Of a stretch of 64,000 nucleotides of DNA, positions 10,873 to 25,500 are shown piece by piece. Within the stretch, counting starts at the first letter, position 1, and the number at the start of each line of letters is the position of its first letter. Below the pieces are notes generated by a model. The model was given only the letters and a program-made list of their open reading frames with translations. It searched no databases and was not told the origin of the DNA. Source of the stretch: Elysia marginata (taxonomy: Eukaryota > Mollusca > Gastropoda > Plakobranchidae); contig BMAT01009406.1 in NCBI GenBank assembly GCA_019649035.1, positions 85,171-149,170 of the forward strand, written 5' to 3'. The position numbers and the translations under genes are program-made.

Positions 10873-12598
10873 GAGTACGAGTTAAAATAACAGAGGTGGG
10901 AACAAACGAAAAAGCGTCAAAATTGATTCATATATGCCAATAAAAAATGCCATTGCATTCATAAGTTTTAAAGGTTGGAACTTGTGACCTGACTAATGGA
11001 CTTCCAGAAGATCTAGAAGTAAAAAGATAAATAGTAAATTTTTATCTATCTAGTTCATCAACACAAAGTCGGGTTGCATATAATTATTACATTATATGTG
11101 GAAATTTAATATTAATAACATACAGTGCCTTTTATTTTGAAGTGAGAAAGTTGATCTACGCATCAACCTATGCTAATTACATTTGACTCAGACTGACACT
11201 TTTTTTTGAGTCCCTGTGCTGTGACTCATTTAACAAAAAACCATTAATCATGAATGCTTGCAACCCTGAAGTGATCGGATGACCCTGGGCTAAAATTTTA
11301 TATCTTGTAGTCCCTGTTCTGTGACTCAAAAAAAAAAGTGTCAGATGTTTGTTGTTACAGCTGTAGGCCTATTGGCTTAAAATTTGACTTGAATGTAAAT
11401 CACAGCAGTTGAATCAAACATTAGTCTTTTTGTCAAGTTGCAGTGCACATTTGTTGAGAGTGTCCTTGTAATTACATTACTCATTTACTGTACTGTTGTC
11501 CTAAAATTTGCTACATGTACTTGTAAAATTTGGCATACGCATGCAACGCTGTAGGAGTAGACCATCATTATTAGTTTTGTCAGCTTTTTGTGGCTGTGCG
11601 TAGCCTTTTTTTTTTTTTAGATATTTGTCATATCTCTCCCCCCTGCTTCAAATCTAATGTTGAGAGGAATAAGCTATTCAATTCTCTAGCTGTTTCTCAT
11701 AGAACCAATTTACAATAACAATCTGCATCTTTAATTGCAGTCCATCATCTTAATGCATCTTAATGCATACCAGGAGTTTCTCAAGACATTAAAAATGTTT
11801 GTTTGGAAAAACAGTTATTTGGTTTTAACTGTTGACAGTTTAACTTTGATAGTGATGATGGCAATTATGTGTGTATAGAAAAATCGTTTACTGTGTGTAC
11901 GTACTTAGGTACATACACAGCAAAATTCAGCAAAACTTAGCTACATGTAGTGGCTATAGACTCAGCCAAATTTAAACAGTCCGTCACATTCTCATGTTTT
12001 CAATCTATTTTGAAAGAACTGTAAAAATTAAGTTCACATGCTCACCTTTTCCAGACCCTTAATGCTGTCAAGATACATTGGATACATGTATCAGAAATTT
12101 TATTTTCAGTTATTTTCCCTTTTTTAGGCCTCAGAAAGTGAAGAAACACAAATTTCAATGAGATTGATCTTATAAAATTATAAACAATAACAGTTAAGTG
12201 CTCCCAAATGACACATTTTATACATTTTTATTGATGCAAGAACACAGCGCCAAGATTTTCAGTTATTAAATTTGAGAAAATTTGAGTGGCATCCCTGATA
12301 CATTAATCCTGCCTCTAAGCAACTTAGCACACCACAGTAATTATTTCTGAAAGAAGCTGCATGGGCATATATTTTTAGCATGACTTTAGGACTATGATTA
12401 CAAAATTGCCATTATGTTCTATGACTGGGGTATTCAAGTCTAAGCAAAAAAAAAAAAAAATTATTTGCCTCCACACCTAAATAGGGGTAGGGAATAATTA
12501 TTATAATCTCTCTTGTTTATAAATATCAGTACTTTGTTACTCTGGTTATTGTAAAACTCATAGATCTCTGTATTTTTCATCATCAAAGGTCAGTCAAA
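10873..12598. other. Upstream region of SLC35C2
   Basis: Non-coding. It should contain the promoter or a first non-coding exon of SLC35C2 unless that lies further upstream, but I see no clear core promoter. It holds the palindromic MITE at 11,193-11,344 and, near 12,280-12,295, an orphan hAT-type end reading GGCATCCCTG. Confidence 0.5.
11193..11344. mobile_element. Palindromic MITE, 152 bp
   Basis: The ends are inverted copies: CTGACACTTTTTTTTGAGTC on the left and GACTCAAAAAAAAAAGTGTC AG on the right. Just inside each end lies a direct repeat, GTCCCTGTGCTGTGACTC against GTCCCTGTTCTGTGACTC. No clear target duplication was found. Confidence 0.75.
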
Positions 12599-12802
12599 AT
12601 GGGAAAGAAGAAAGTCTCTTTCAAGCATCAGCATCATGAGCTGTTGGAGCTCAAGTCTGCAATAAAAGAGCAAGAGGAGAGGGTCAAAGCATCTCTGTGT
12701 TCTGTAGCCTTCTTCACAACTGCACTGAAAACCCTTGGACTTGTTCTGTTTTATTATGTTTTCTCAATAGGCCTCACCTTTTATAACAGAAGAATGTTCA
12801 AG
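12599..12802 (+). CDS. SLC35C2: SLC35C2 coding exon 1 (residues 1-68)
   Basis: Starts at ATG with [10 protein letters not shown], a charged cytosolic leader of about 40 residues, then the first membrane segment ([20 protein letters not shown]). The donor is AAG|GTGAGG and the exon ends in phase 0. The last 87 nt of the exon and its donor are duplicated in tandem just downstream. Confidence 0.95.
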
Positions 12803-15800
12803 GTGAGGAACCATTTAACTTGCTTGGTTTTTAACAGAAATTCTATTAGGGTTGATATAGTAACAACTGCACTGAAAACCCTTGGACTTGTTCTGTTTTA
12901 TTATGTTTTCTCAATAAGCCTCATCTTTATAACAGAAGAATGTTTAAGATGAGGAAACATTTCATTTGCTCAGTTTTTAACAGAAATTCTAAGAGGGTTG
13001 AAATAGTTTTTTAAGAGTATTATAACTTTATCTCATTGTGATCTATTACTATTAGGCCCTACTTTGGAAAACAAATTTAAGTGTCTTTCTAAACTAAGAT
13101 TATAGTTTCATTTAATGTAGAATTTTCATGCAAAGAAGGACAGAGCCGCTTTCTTGGCTTTTACTTAGGATGCCTCATCATATTTCAATTCAAAAGAAAG
13201 CCAGAGATAAAATTCTCTAAATATATTTACATTTTTTTTTCTTCTTCAGAATGGTCACTTTGCTCTTTCTGTTACAATGTGCCATTTGGTTTTTAAATTT
13301 GTGGCTGCAACTATCATAAGATGTCTGATGGAATTTAGGAGTGAAGAGCCAAGAGTCTCCCTATCTTGGGGACCTTATTTGAAAAGAATAGCACTTGCAG
13401 GTAGAATTCCAATATCATAAAACATTTAAACATCAAAATTAGATATTTGTATGACAATTCCCAACATTTTCAAAATTGTTTAACTTGTTTTTTTGGCAAA
13501 ATGATAACATTTTGTTTTTTCAAACTTTAAGACAGCTTTGGAGAGCTATTGAGCATAACTAATGTACGAGCCACTACAACTCTGTATGTGCAGTATGCCA
13601 ATTTCACATGTATAGAAAAAAAAAACTGAGGGGTTTCCAAGTTTATGTCAATTTCATATTTTTGTTCATTTTAGTATGAATCACAGAAAATTAACACCAG
13701 GTGCAATAATGCTCAAAACTCTGCAAAGTTTCATCACTAGATTCATGTTAGTTTAATTCTATAATTGATTTTTTCCCATGAGACAAAGGATTGAGAAGCA
13801 GCTGTGCGTATAAATGATTCAACTGATTTACAGAAGTTATTTTAAAATTAAACTGTTTTCCAATAAAAACACCAACTTATGGTACATTAGACAACCAACC
13901 AATGTGGAATGGAAAGCAGGGTTTTTGTTTTGCTTTTAACCCATTACGGATATCATAGCTAGTTATGATATTGCTTCATTATCAAGAAAATAAATTTTGT
14001 TAGTCAAAATTTTATTTTCAGAGTACATTTTTACAAGAGTATATTTACTCTATGCCAAGACTTGTTATTTGTTTTAGTTTTGCCTGATTACTTTATATAT
14101 ATGCAAAAGCATTGATTACCCCTGCTAAAGAAAAATTTATGATAAGTAATATTTTATTGGAAGTAAAACTCAATTGATACTATTTTAAACCTGCTTATAT
14201 GTCAATTAGTTTTGACAGTTCATGTAACATATAACATACTCAATTTTAAAGTATTCTGTTTTTTTTTCTTTTTTTTTAAAAAAAGTTTATGACAATTTGT
14301 GTAACATAAATGACAGATTTTTTTTTGCTTTTCTTTCTTTTTTTTAACAAAATTTCTTTACAAGGTGTGATGAGTTCCCTAGACATTGGTCTATCTAACT
14401 GGAGCTTTGAATTGATTACAGTTTCTCTGTGAGTACTTGCCTTTTTTTTTTGTATTTCCTTAAGGTTAAAAAATGGCAATGATTTGGCTACTCTTTCAAA
14501 ACAATATTTTAAGGTTTGAAATCAGTATAAGAAATACTTCGTTAAAATATTGTAAGAAGTTTTAGATTTTAAATAGAGTTCACTTTTATGGAAAAAACTA
14601 CTGATATTTGATTTTAAACTTTGAAAAAGTAGTACCCATTAATGTTTCCCAATATTGATGATGTTCTTTTTAAGGGCCTTTCCGCTAGAGTTCTTAAGGA
14701 ACAACCCTTTGAAAATAATTTTGTAGTTCTTTGTTGAACAAAGAGAAAATCTATCACTAACCTATATTTTTGTACAATCCAAATCAAATTTGATAGTGAT
14801 AACTCTTAAAAAAGTAAAAAAGTATTTTAAAAAAATGTTTTTTTCTATGGATATTGCCCTCTTAAGTGGGAAGAGAAACCTGACAAATTAATTGATCAAC
14901 ATAGTTTCAACTACAATAATTAATACGTTTTAAAATCAATTTTCAAAGAAAAATTAAAAAGGGATAATCATGCTTGTTCTGTTTTAATGAAAAACCTGTT
15001 AGTAACAGGCGTGCTAACCCTAACCATAGCTATCTTTTCATTAAAAAACAACAGATGACTATCTCTACTGCACCTTTGGTATGCTTTTGCTATCACGCAT
15101 GCACTTGTTTGGTTTTTTTACTCATGGGTTGCAATCAAGTCACACATCATGGCTAATTTGCAACATTTACTTTATTTAAAAGTAAAGTTTATTGCTGATC
15201 CATCACTCTGCACAATGAAGTGAGATAGGAGAGTTTGGTGTAACGAAGCCCCTTCTTGGTCTAGGGGTATAGTGAAGTGAATTTGCACTCAGTAAAAACA
15301 CAGGAATAGCATTTGAAATTCAAACTCAAAATATCCATTTGCAAGTGTTGTAAAATGAAAGCTGGTACAACACTCTGAATACTACAAATTTTATTACACT
15401 AATGCAAACATTTTTCTCATTCAATTTTCTTTTTCTACACTTCTATGTTAGTCTCCATTGCTAAATATTTGCTTTCGTCCCAACCTTCTCATGGGAAGAG
15501 AACTGCAGACTTAGGTTCCAGAGTACACGATAAATATCTAGATCTACTTTAGTTGATAGAATCAAATTATACCCAAACAAGTAAAGAAAAAAAAATTCAA
15601 TTATTGAAATCCACTCATTGTAGTGCAATTACAAACTGAACTAATAAAATCAGCAGCCTAAATGACCTAGTTTCTATCACCCTATTCTAGGGAACTAGGC
15701 ATTACTGTGACACACATTATGAATTGACAACATAAATGGCGAAAGAGCTGACTTACCTCATCCCCCTTGTAGAACCCAAATCATGAATAACTATGCTAAT

Positions 15801-18800
15801 CTGGAAGTACATCAAATAATAGAAAAAAAAACAAAGGGCATTTCCCAATTTTTCCATGTGTTAGTGTATTATTTGCCCAAATATTGAAATTATGTTAGAT
15901 TCCCTATTTTTAGCAAATATTTAAATGCCTTTCATTTTTCTATATTTAATTTCTTTTTGATCTCTTTGTATGGTAACATGTGTGCCATAGCTATTCTCTT
16001 CATTTGTAATTGTGAAAATATGTATAGTGGCCCAGGGAAACCCTATCAAACCTCCCATCCAAAGATTTTCAGTTGTTGGCATTTTTTAATCCTTCAATCT
16101 TTTATGAGCAAAATGCATGTTGCCTGAACAAATATCTGAACTAGAACCTGAGATAAGATTTCTACATGTTGCAAGGTGTAAAATGAAGGAACCTAGAAAT
16201 AAGCCTTTAAAATTTAGACAACTGAATAATAAATTTTAAGCACAGTAGTTTCACAAAAACCAAAATTAAAAATATTTTACAATGGTTATTTTCACTAATC
16301 ATGGGCTTCATTTTTTTAAAAAGAATATTAGGGCTAAAAATTTGAAAACTGACCCAGGACACCCTAAGGGCCTACCTCAGTTTGCCCTTTGGCGATTTTG
16401 AACAAATTTTCCTGGGCCTGCACACATATTTGTAAAAGATAAGAAAGCTAATAGAAATCATGTCTTTCAAATCAACTGTTCTTTTTTTTTTTTTTCAGGT
16501 ATACAATGTCAAAAACCACAGCTGTGATATTTATTTTATTTTTTTCTATCATTTTCAAGTTGGAAAAGTTTGTAAGTATTATTCAATTCATTTTTTCTTT
16601 CGTTTTCCATTTTTTTAACATGCTGGCAAACATATTGTTTTGATTTTTAGATCTGACAAAATGAATTTATTTTTTATTCCATAAATGTAATCTATAGGTA
16701 TATGGAAGTATTGCAAACTGATGACTAGTTTTTTAAGGTTCGATTTTCAAAGACCTTAAAAGGCATTTCCAATGTGTCCTGATGTAATGCATAACTTTCA
16801 AAGTGGAGCCCTGATGAAACTTTTCCTCCTCTTCAAATGATTTGATACAACATATTTTGCTTCTTGACCATATATTTTGACTGTAGTCTGATAAAATGCA
16901 TTTTCAAAGGGTTTTCCTTAGCGCCATTATTAACACAAACTGGAACTTATTTTCTGTGGCATGTAGACAAGCTCTGCACCTAGGGTTTTTAAGAAGAGGA
17001 TCATTGGGAGAATTGGAGGCATCTTTATAAAATGAACATTACAGTAGTTTTTGCAGTTCAATAAGAAAGTTGTTGAGCAGCTCAGGACCAGCTTCTTTAA
17101 TCCTCTGCAGTTCATCTTGCCAATCTCTGATGTGTCTCTTCAACATTCTATTGTAAGGGGTGATTCTTTGTCTTCAATCATGAAAAAGAGTATGATTTGT
17201 TCTTTTCTTATGCAGTATTCTACAATGAGGTTCTTTGGTTTCCGTAAATAGAGAGGATTTGTCTTTGAAAGTGTCAAGCAAGAGTTTTTTTTACCAAAAG
17301 TTGTTTCTGTCTAGTTGTGTAATTTGCTTTCTGGTAAATTGATTCAAGTTGATGATTTGAAGTTGTACTTTATCGTCAGGCCAGCAGTGTGAAGCAGCTG
17401 AATGATTTTCTTTTTTGCTCAGATTCTCAAGTTGGTAGCTCGTGAATAGTCCATCTGAATCAATACTACTTTTGCTGCTACTACTAGAAAGACTAGATTT
17501 AGATCTGGTTCTAAATTTCATTTCTGGGCTTCTTGATACACATCCTGCACTTTCATTTCTGTACATTAAATCTTGGTTTGGGCCTTCATCTGCAAAGACT
17601 TACAAAATTGTTTCTGATGGTTTTTTGTGCTTGGGCATAGTTGTCTTTGCTGTCTAAAGCAGCCATACACATGTTTGCCACACAGATCCATGGAGTCTTT
17701 TGTATTGGTGAGTGTCAAAAGACCTGTTGGGTTCACATGTTGCTGAAGCAGTGCTAAAGGCCCTTAATGATGAAAATCTCTCTGTACCAGAAGCCCTGCT
17801 TCTATCAATCTGGTCTAACCAAAATTTTCCCCAAAGGACTTTAAGGATGATATCATGATACCATACACAAATAGGGACGAAAAACATGAATGCATATTGA
17901 GGCATCACTCTACTTTCAATGCTGGAAAAATCCTCTCCATCATAATGAAATCACAAATCAAACCTTTATACAAAGCTATCATGAGTGAAAATCAAGCTGG
18001 CTTCGTTGTGGCCGTGGATGGATGTATCAGATATTTACACTACACAGATGTATAGAATAAAGACTGCACAACTTTAAGTCTACAATAATATGTTTTATTT
18101 ATTTCACTGCCGCGTTTGACAATGTCAACATGGCAAGTCTGATGGAAATGCCAGGTACAAGCTTTATTCTGTGATAGTATCTTAGATGTATATACTAACA
18201 CATCCTTATTTGTATGGACGGAAAAGGGAATGACGGAAAACTTCCTGCTAACACAGGATGCTGGCAGGGGTGTGCGTTTTCACCAATGCTCTTCAACTTC
18301 GTACTAAACTAGATTATGACGAAATTACTGATAACCACAGATGGTGAACCCTACTGCTGTGACTGTGAGTCAGATAAGCCTGCAGACTTAACCTTGGCAG
18401 ATGACATCATTATCATGGTTGAATAAGAAGAGCTGTGCCTGAATATGCTCGACTGTATATCCCGTTCTAAAAATGAAACCTAATAAGACTAAAACCATTA
18501 CCATTCTTTGCTTGTTATGGAACCACCTAGCCTGCATATATATGGGGTCACAAGTGAAAATTTCAAAGAGTTTACATACCTCAGATCAGCAATCAGTAGT
18601 GAACTTGTTGCAGCCTCTGATGATGTCTCTCAAAGGATTGCAGGTTCCAGAGGCTACAAAATGGGGCGTTGACGGCTATGACTTGTCAATAAATCTAAAG
18701 AAAATCTATAACAGTTTAACACCTCAATTTTATCTGTCCTGCTATACTCAGTTGAATCCTGGGCAGTCAGGAAAACTGATTTAAACACCTTTGAGGTTTT

Positions 18801-21800
18801 CCAAATGTATGTCTTCTGCACCATTCTTGGAGTCTCTAGATTTCAGCATATGTCTAATGCCCACATGCACAAAGAATGCAGTAACCAGCCTACGATTGAG
18901 ATGATTGAAAAACTTTAAGGTATGAAATTAGCAGTGGAGAGAAGTAGGCCTTAAAAGGAAATGCCCAAAATGTGTGCTTTTAATACGATTTGAGATTAAG
19001 ACTTACTGTAGCTTCAGCAATATGCACTCGTGGCGTACAAAGGGCAGGCCCACAGGCAGGCTCGTATGCCACCAGAAAGAATATGCAACATATGGAGAAG
19101 ACCTAAACTAGCTGAGTAGTGTGCTGCGAGGGGGAGGAGGTTGGCGGAAAGTGTACATGGGACTCAGCCTTACTAAAGGACCTGTCCCATCTATGCGTAC
19201 AAGGGTGTAAATTAGTCCAATAACTTTATCTCTATCACTAGTGACGTGGCAGCAGATAAATTGGAAAGTACAATGGTGATCCATCTTGAGGGGTCAGTCC
19301 ACATTGCATAATGCTGATCAATGGACTGAACTAAGTAAGTAAGAAGCAGTGTGTACATGTATTCGGAGATAAACTTTGGAGATAAACTCAGCTCCTGCTG
19401 GCTGGGGCAATGTGATCTAGATACAGTTAAGCCAAGGTCTATCTCTCACAATGTAGTTATTTTGATGCTGTCAATCATTGGCTTTTGATTAATTGTTTCA
19501 TATTCTGTAAATTTACAGGTGCATTGTCTTTTGACATTGAATATCTTTCTTGTAATCTTTCCCTGTCTTTTCTTAATTGAATGTGCTATTTGTGACGAAT
19601 GCAGGCCGAGGTTGACTTGTGAGAGACTGATACTCCCGTGTCAGTCCTTACATTTTATTGTGTGACAAGGGTGGCTCTTTGTTGATTTCCATCTAGTTTA
19701 TAAGAAGCCAGCTGGAATTCTTGCAGCATGTTGTTTAGAATTTTTTCCAGAATATTCAGGAATATGCTAGCTGGCATCCTGAAGGTTCAATGCTTTCAAA
19801 GTCAAAGGAAAAGTTGATAAAATGCATTTTCCAAGAAAAGTGAGTTTTGTGCAATCATCGCTGACCAGATGCAGCCTAACATGCATATCATTGAACAAAT
19901 TTAAGAATAAGAAATAAGTTAGTTTAGATGTATAATCAATCGAATACAACTTTTGTATTTCTTAGATCAAATAGCTCAAATTTGGAAATATCTGCCATAT
20001 TTAATTTTACATTTTAAAAATTATGTGATTTGTTAGATCATAGCAGAATGTGATTAAAGTATCAAGTGCATTTAATTTTATCAAATTTATTGATAATTAA
20101 GAAGTAGAATGTAAAGTGGGAATCACTATCATCAAGAAAAAAGCATAAGTTACATTTATGTGTTTTAGAAGTATTTTTTTTTCTTATGAGGTATAGATAC
20201 GAGAAAGTTCTTTGTGGTGCTAGGTGACATTTTAAACAAGATTTTCCTTTTAACAATATGTTTCAGAGGTGGAGCCTGGTGGTGGTTGTGTTGTTCATTT
20301 TCTCGGGTCTGTTCATGTTTACATACCACTCAACCCAATTCAATCTGGAGGGCTTTATTCTGGTAATGTCAGCTTCAGTTCTGGCTGGAATGAGATGGAC
20401 CTTAGCGCAGGTTGTCATGCAAAAGAATGAGTTGGGTCAGTCTAAGTATCAGTGTTGACTTTTCTAAAAGGATTTTGAATATGATTTGTCTTAACAGTCT
20501 TAGTATTTTTTAAAACAGCATTGAGGTTAACATACTTTGCTAATATAGCACTATGATAAATCAAAATAATGATGAATGTCAAATTGTTAAACAATGTTGA
20601 GATGCAAAGCATTGATACTTTAGAAACACTATTCCAGTTGGGATGTTCAGGACACATTTTGCGCATGTCTGATGAAAGACTGCCAAAACAAACGTCCTAA
20701 GCCAAGCTGAAAGTACCCAGTAGGACACATGCTAAGAAGGAGACCAACGCTTTATTTCAAAGACACTCAGAAAAGATTGCTCTAAAATTCCAACACCAAC
20801 ACATTTAACTGGGAAACCACTGCTTCAATTGGCCAATATGTTAGAGAGGGAGCAGCTCCTTACATGGTGTTATTTTACCGGGATATATCGGATTTCCGGA
20901 ATGAGAAAAAAATGAAAGATAATTTTCCGGGATGAGATAACTCCCCGGAATGGAATATTTACATTGATTAGATTTTTTCCCTCTAGGGGGATGAATGAAC
21001 AACTAAGCTGTGTTTTGCCTGGTAGCTTATTGTTGTTTCGCTTTAATGGTCGCTTTCCAGTGCAAATTGTACCGGCCCAAGCCAGAGACCAAATCTTGCA
21101 TCCCTGCCACCGGAACTAACGGGAAACCCTACATGTTGTTGTGACGTCATACCCCTAGGGCCGTTCTGATCTGCCAGCTCTGTCTAATTTTATCGTCAGC
21201 TCATGCAATCTAGTTTTTAGAGCTATGCCCTCAGTGACGTTAACAACCAAGGTCTTGGAGGCGCACAGCATTGCTTTTATGTCAATTTTTCCTAAATTTA
21301 GATATTGCTCGACGGCCCTGGGTGGGAATGACAGAAAGTGTAAACATTTTGCACTGCCTTTTTCTTTCCATGTCGTTTCACTTCTTTCAGACTTCAAAAA
21401 TAGTTAATTTACCAATACACAATGAAATGAAAGGAAAGCTGTTATAAACTAAGGGAGCAGATCTAGATCTGTATTAAAATTTTTAGGTAACTGTTTGAAC
21501 AAATTCACTGATTAGGTCTGGATCTAGATCTAGATCTATTTACGTAACTTGGGATGAGTTTCTAAACCACAGAGTTTGAGATCATGAGAAATATTAAAGA
21601 TAACCGATCTATCAGTGCGAGCATAGATTTAGATCTACAAACTAGACTTATATTAAGGCTTGTAACGTTAGTTCATGCTTGATTATTAGATGTAAATGTA
21701 GGTCATTTCAAGACCTTTACTATTGGATTCTTCTGACGTAGATTTTATTGATCTCGCGACCTAGAAACGTAACTCGCAACATGACGGGGGCTTATTATTA

Positions 21801-22468
21801 TTATTATTAAAGAGAAAGTTTTGACATGCGCAAACTAAAAATTCCAGAGTTGATACTGACTGGTTCTGCTATTTATTCAAACATTTGGAAAATGGCCAGC
21901 CAGAATAGGCCTCCCAACTTTTGACAAAGAATTGTTAAAGCAACCTTGTGTGCTTTTAGTGGGCCCATGGTTGAAGGGTCTTTAAACCTGATGGGCAATA
22001 TCAAGGAGAAAGACAGGACCAGGATGATTCCTGAGAATTTTGAAGCCCATCTCATTATCAAGCAGCACTTGAAACCTACTAACAAAACAGCTGGGACATT
22101 TCCTGTTAGTCTGAACATGAGAAAAAAAAATATTGTTTTAATGCAAGCTTGCTACTATTGTTTATCACTTTATATTAGATAAGGGGGTTTACGTTTCTGC
22201 CTACATTTTCAGGGGTGGAAAATTTTGGTTCCTTGTTCAGGGGTGGTGCAATTTTTCAGTAACACCCATGGCTCCTTATGAACATGCCAACAAGGGGAGT
22301 GCATGCTGAGTAGCCTGCAATGATTCAAACCAAAGGCGAATCTAGTGGACTCTCTGTACAGTCCCAAGTGTGTGGCTGCATCTACGCATCTTAGACTTTG
22401 GACTAAGATCCCACTCACTGATGGACTTTTAAGTTCTAGGGTGGATTTTATGATTTGAAATAGTCGAT

Positions 22469-22507
<39 letters not shown>

Positions 22508-25500
22508 TGTGTGTGTGTTTGTATACATTGTGATAAATTTCTTTCGTTTTTCACAATTTGTAAGCCAATAAAGCTCAATTTTCATTTTCATTGTATTACT
22601 TTCATAATCAATACAAACTTTGATTCAATCCTTGTATTCTTTTTTGTGTTCATTGGTAAGAATGAGAATTTTAAAATTTGCATGTAAAGTTTAAGTAATT
22701 TGCCGCTTTTTAACATTCTGTTTCAATTTTTTCAGGCTTGCAGAATCCCATTGACATGATGTATCATATACAGCCATGGATGATTTTAGCACTATTGCCA
22801 TTATCCACAGGGTTAGAATGTAAGTATCTTTGAATAAATCTTGTATAATTTTAAGAATATTTAAGGTGAGGAAATACAAGGTACAAGAGTCTTTTTTAAT
22901 CTCACTGAAGGAAATTTTTTTTCCATGCTTATATTAAAACACTGAAAAGTATATATATATAATTATATTCTCTTAATATAAAAGTGCACAAGTATTTTGA
23001 GAAGATTATTATTAATGGGAATTCATTGAAAATCAATTGGAATATGTAAAAAGGGGGGGGGGGTGGAAGAATATTAGAATACACATCATTAGCTCACTGA
23101 GGACCTGGCCCCAATTGACTTCACAACCATTAAAAATCAGGGAGTTTTTTATCCCATTAAAAAAAAAAAACTGTAGCCCCCCTCTATAATGCTTCTAATT
23201 GAACCAAATTTCAATGCAGTAAAATGCTTGAATAAAAAAATACTTCGATGTAATATACGAAATGCTTTGTTTTAATCAGTTTTCAAAAATCATGACTTTT
23301 TGGTACCATATTTTATTTAAACTTTTCAAAGCAGGAAATAAAGTAACAGAAAGTCAATAAATACACAAAAAATATGGATGAAGTGAATGCTTGAATTGGT
23401 GCAGATTACATGGAAAAGGTATATTTTTTATAACTAACCCATGAGCCCTGCTTGTAGTTGACCTTATTGTGAAAAATTTTGAAGTTTGGCTCAAAACAGA
23501 GGATGAGATGAGAAACTTTTCACATGTATCTTGTCTCTTCACTCCACAGTACAAATGACTGTTTCTCTTAAACTAGACTTAGAACTAGAACTAGCACATG
23601 TAGATCTAGATGCTCCTTGAGGCTTCTTCTTCCCTTTTTTGCTTGTAGTTGTACCCTTTCTGAGCTCAACAAAGATCTAGATTTAATCTAACTTTAGACA
23701 TAGAACTTGTTTTGCCACTGTTTTCATTAGAGGAGTAGCTATCTACTCACCCTGACTTATGCTGAGGATATTTTTTATATGATAAGTCACTATAATTTTT
23801 GTAGTCTTACTGCATGCCGGTGTTGGGGAGGGTGGGCGCAGTGACCGTTTCTGAGGGAAAAAGGGGTTTTAGACTGGAAGATGTTGAAGCGATGGCTGAC
23901 CACAGGTCAGGAGAATTAAAACGGTGTACATGATGAAGGAATCCATAGATGGTTCCAAAAGTTTATGGTAGGAATTCTGATTATAAAGAAATACACCCTG
24001 AAACAATACAACAGTCATGAGTATACTAATACACAAAAAATGAACATCAACTTTTGCAAACAGTATTCAATAATGTACTGTCATCTTACCACAATCTTGC
24101 TAATCACAGGAAACATCATAACAAGTATTTTCTCTATTTCCAACATTTGGATGGAGAGGAGTTTTAATGCAAAAATCGAAAAGAAGATCTACAATCAATA
24201 AAAAAGGGTGTTAGAACTAAATTATAAAACTTCCACTGGAAACGTAACAGAAGAAAAATGGAGTGCTTAACTGTTTACTGAGCCACTTGTTTCAAAACAG
24301 TGATATTTCTAATATTTCAAGGACAAAATGGATTCTTTTCAAAACAGTGATATTTCTAATATTTCAAGGACAAAATGGATTCTATATCTCCAAACTTTTT
24401 TAGAAGCCAGAGACTGAAAACATATATAATTTAGAATGTAAAGCTAAAAATAAAGACAATGAAGTAATATATACAGATTCTATGAGAACTAGGTGAAACA
24501 AATATATCCAAAAAGTATGCACCATTTAGTTATTTATTATAGGTGGTCTAGAGTAGATGTATTCAATATGAAATCAAGGAGGAAAGTGACAGTTTCAGGC
24601 AAGTGAGCACTGCACTCAGTAGCAGAGCAAAGTTCAATAAATGTGCAGTGAGCCACCTATTGGTCAGCTGGCAGTCAAACTCAAAATATAGCCAAGGCTT
24701 GACTGTGTGCCCTCAAAGCTTTTGGTAAAACTCTTTACTATTAACAAACTCATTTAAAATAATAAAACACAAAACAAGTTCTACTTTCACTTTCATATAC
24801 CATTCATACATGAGCCTTACACACTAAAACATCTTTCATTACCACTATTTACATATTTAATTCTCATACTTCATTATTCATCATCACTCACCTAAACACA
24901 CTATCACATAATTACTATCATAAGACCTTAACTCTATGTTTTGACTAAAAACATAAAACATTAGCTCCAGCACCTGGTGTCATTTCTGCATTTTATATAT
25001 GTTTAGGCAAACATTGTTAGTGCAGTCTCTTTATCACTTGGTTAATCTAAAACTTTGCACCCTATAAACTTGACATTCCACACAAATAAAAGTAATGAAC
25101 AACGATTATTGACAACATCTGGAGGCTGTATTGAGTATGGTCTGTATGAGAAAAAAATACAACTCTATCTCGGGATCGGTCCATAATTGAAACAGGGCCG
25201 ATCCCACTGCTGTATCGGAAAGGGTCCTCTATGAGTTAAGAGAATACATGTATGCGTTCCTTTAAAAGATAGTGCTGAAATGAAAAAAAAATTACAAACT
25301 TTAAATTTACTGAGAACCTAATCCTATTGCTTTTGATGATCACAAGGGAACAAATCTTAGCATATTCTTGAACAATTGGATAGAGAGGAAAAGGTCGCTA
25401 TTCATATTGACTGCAAAAAATTTAGTTAGAATTTTCAAATGAAAATACATCATATCTCTTTTTTTTCCATTGCAGTACAGGCTATATCCACTACCAAGCT

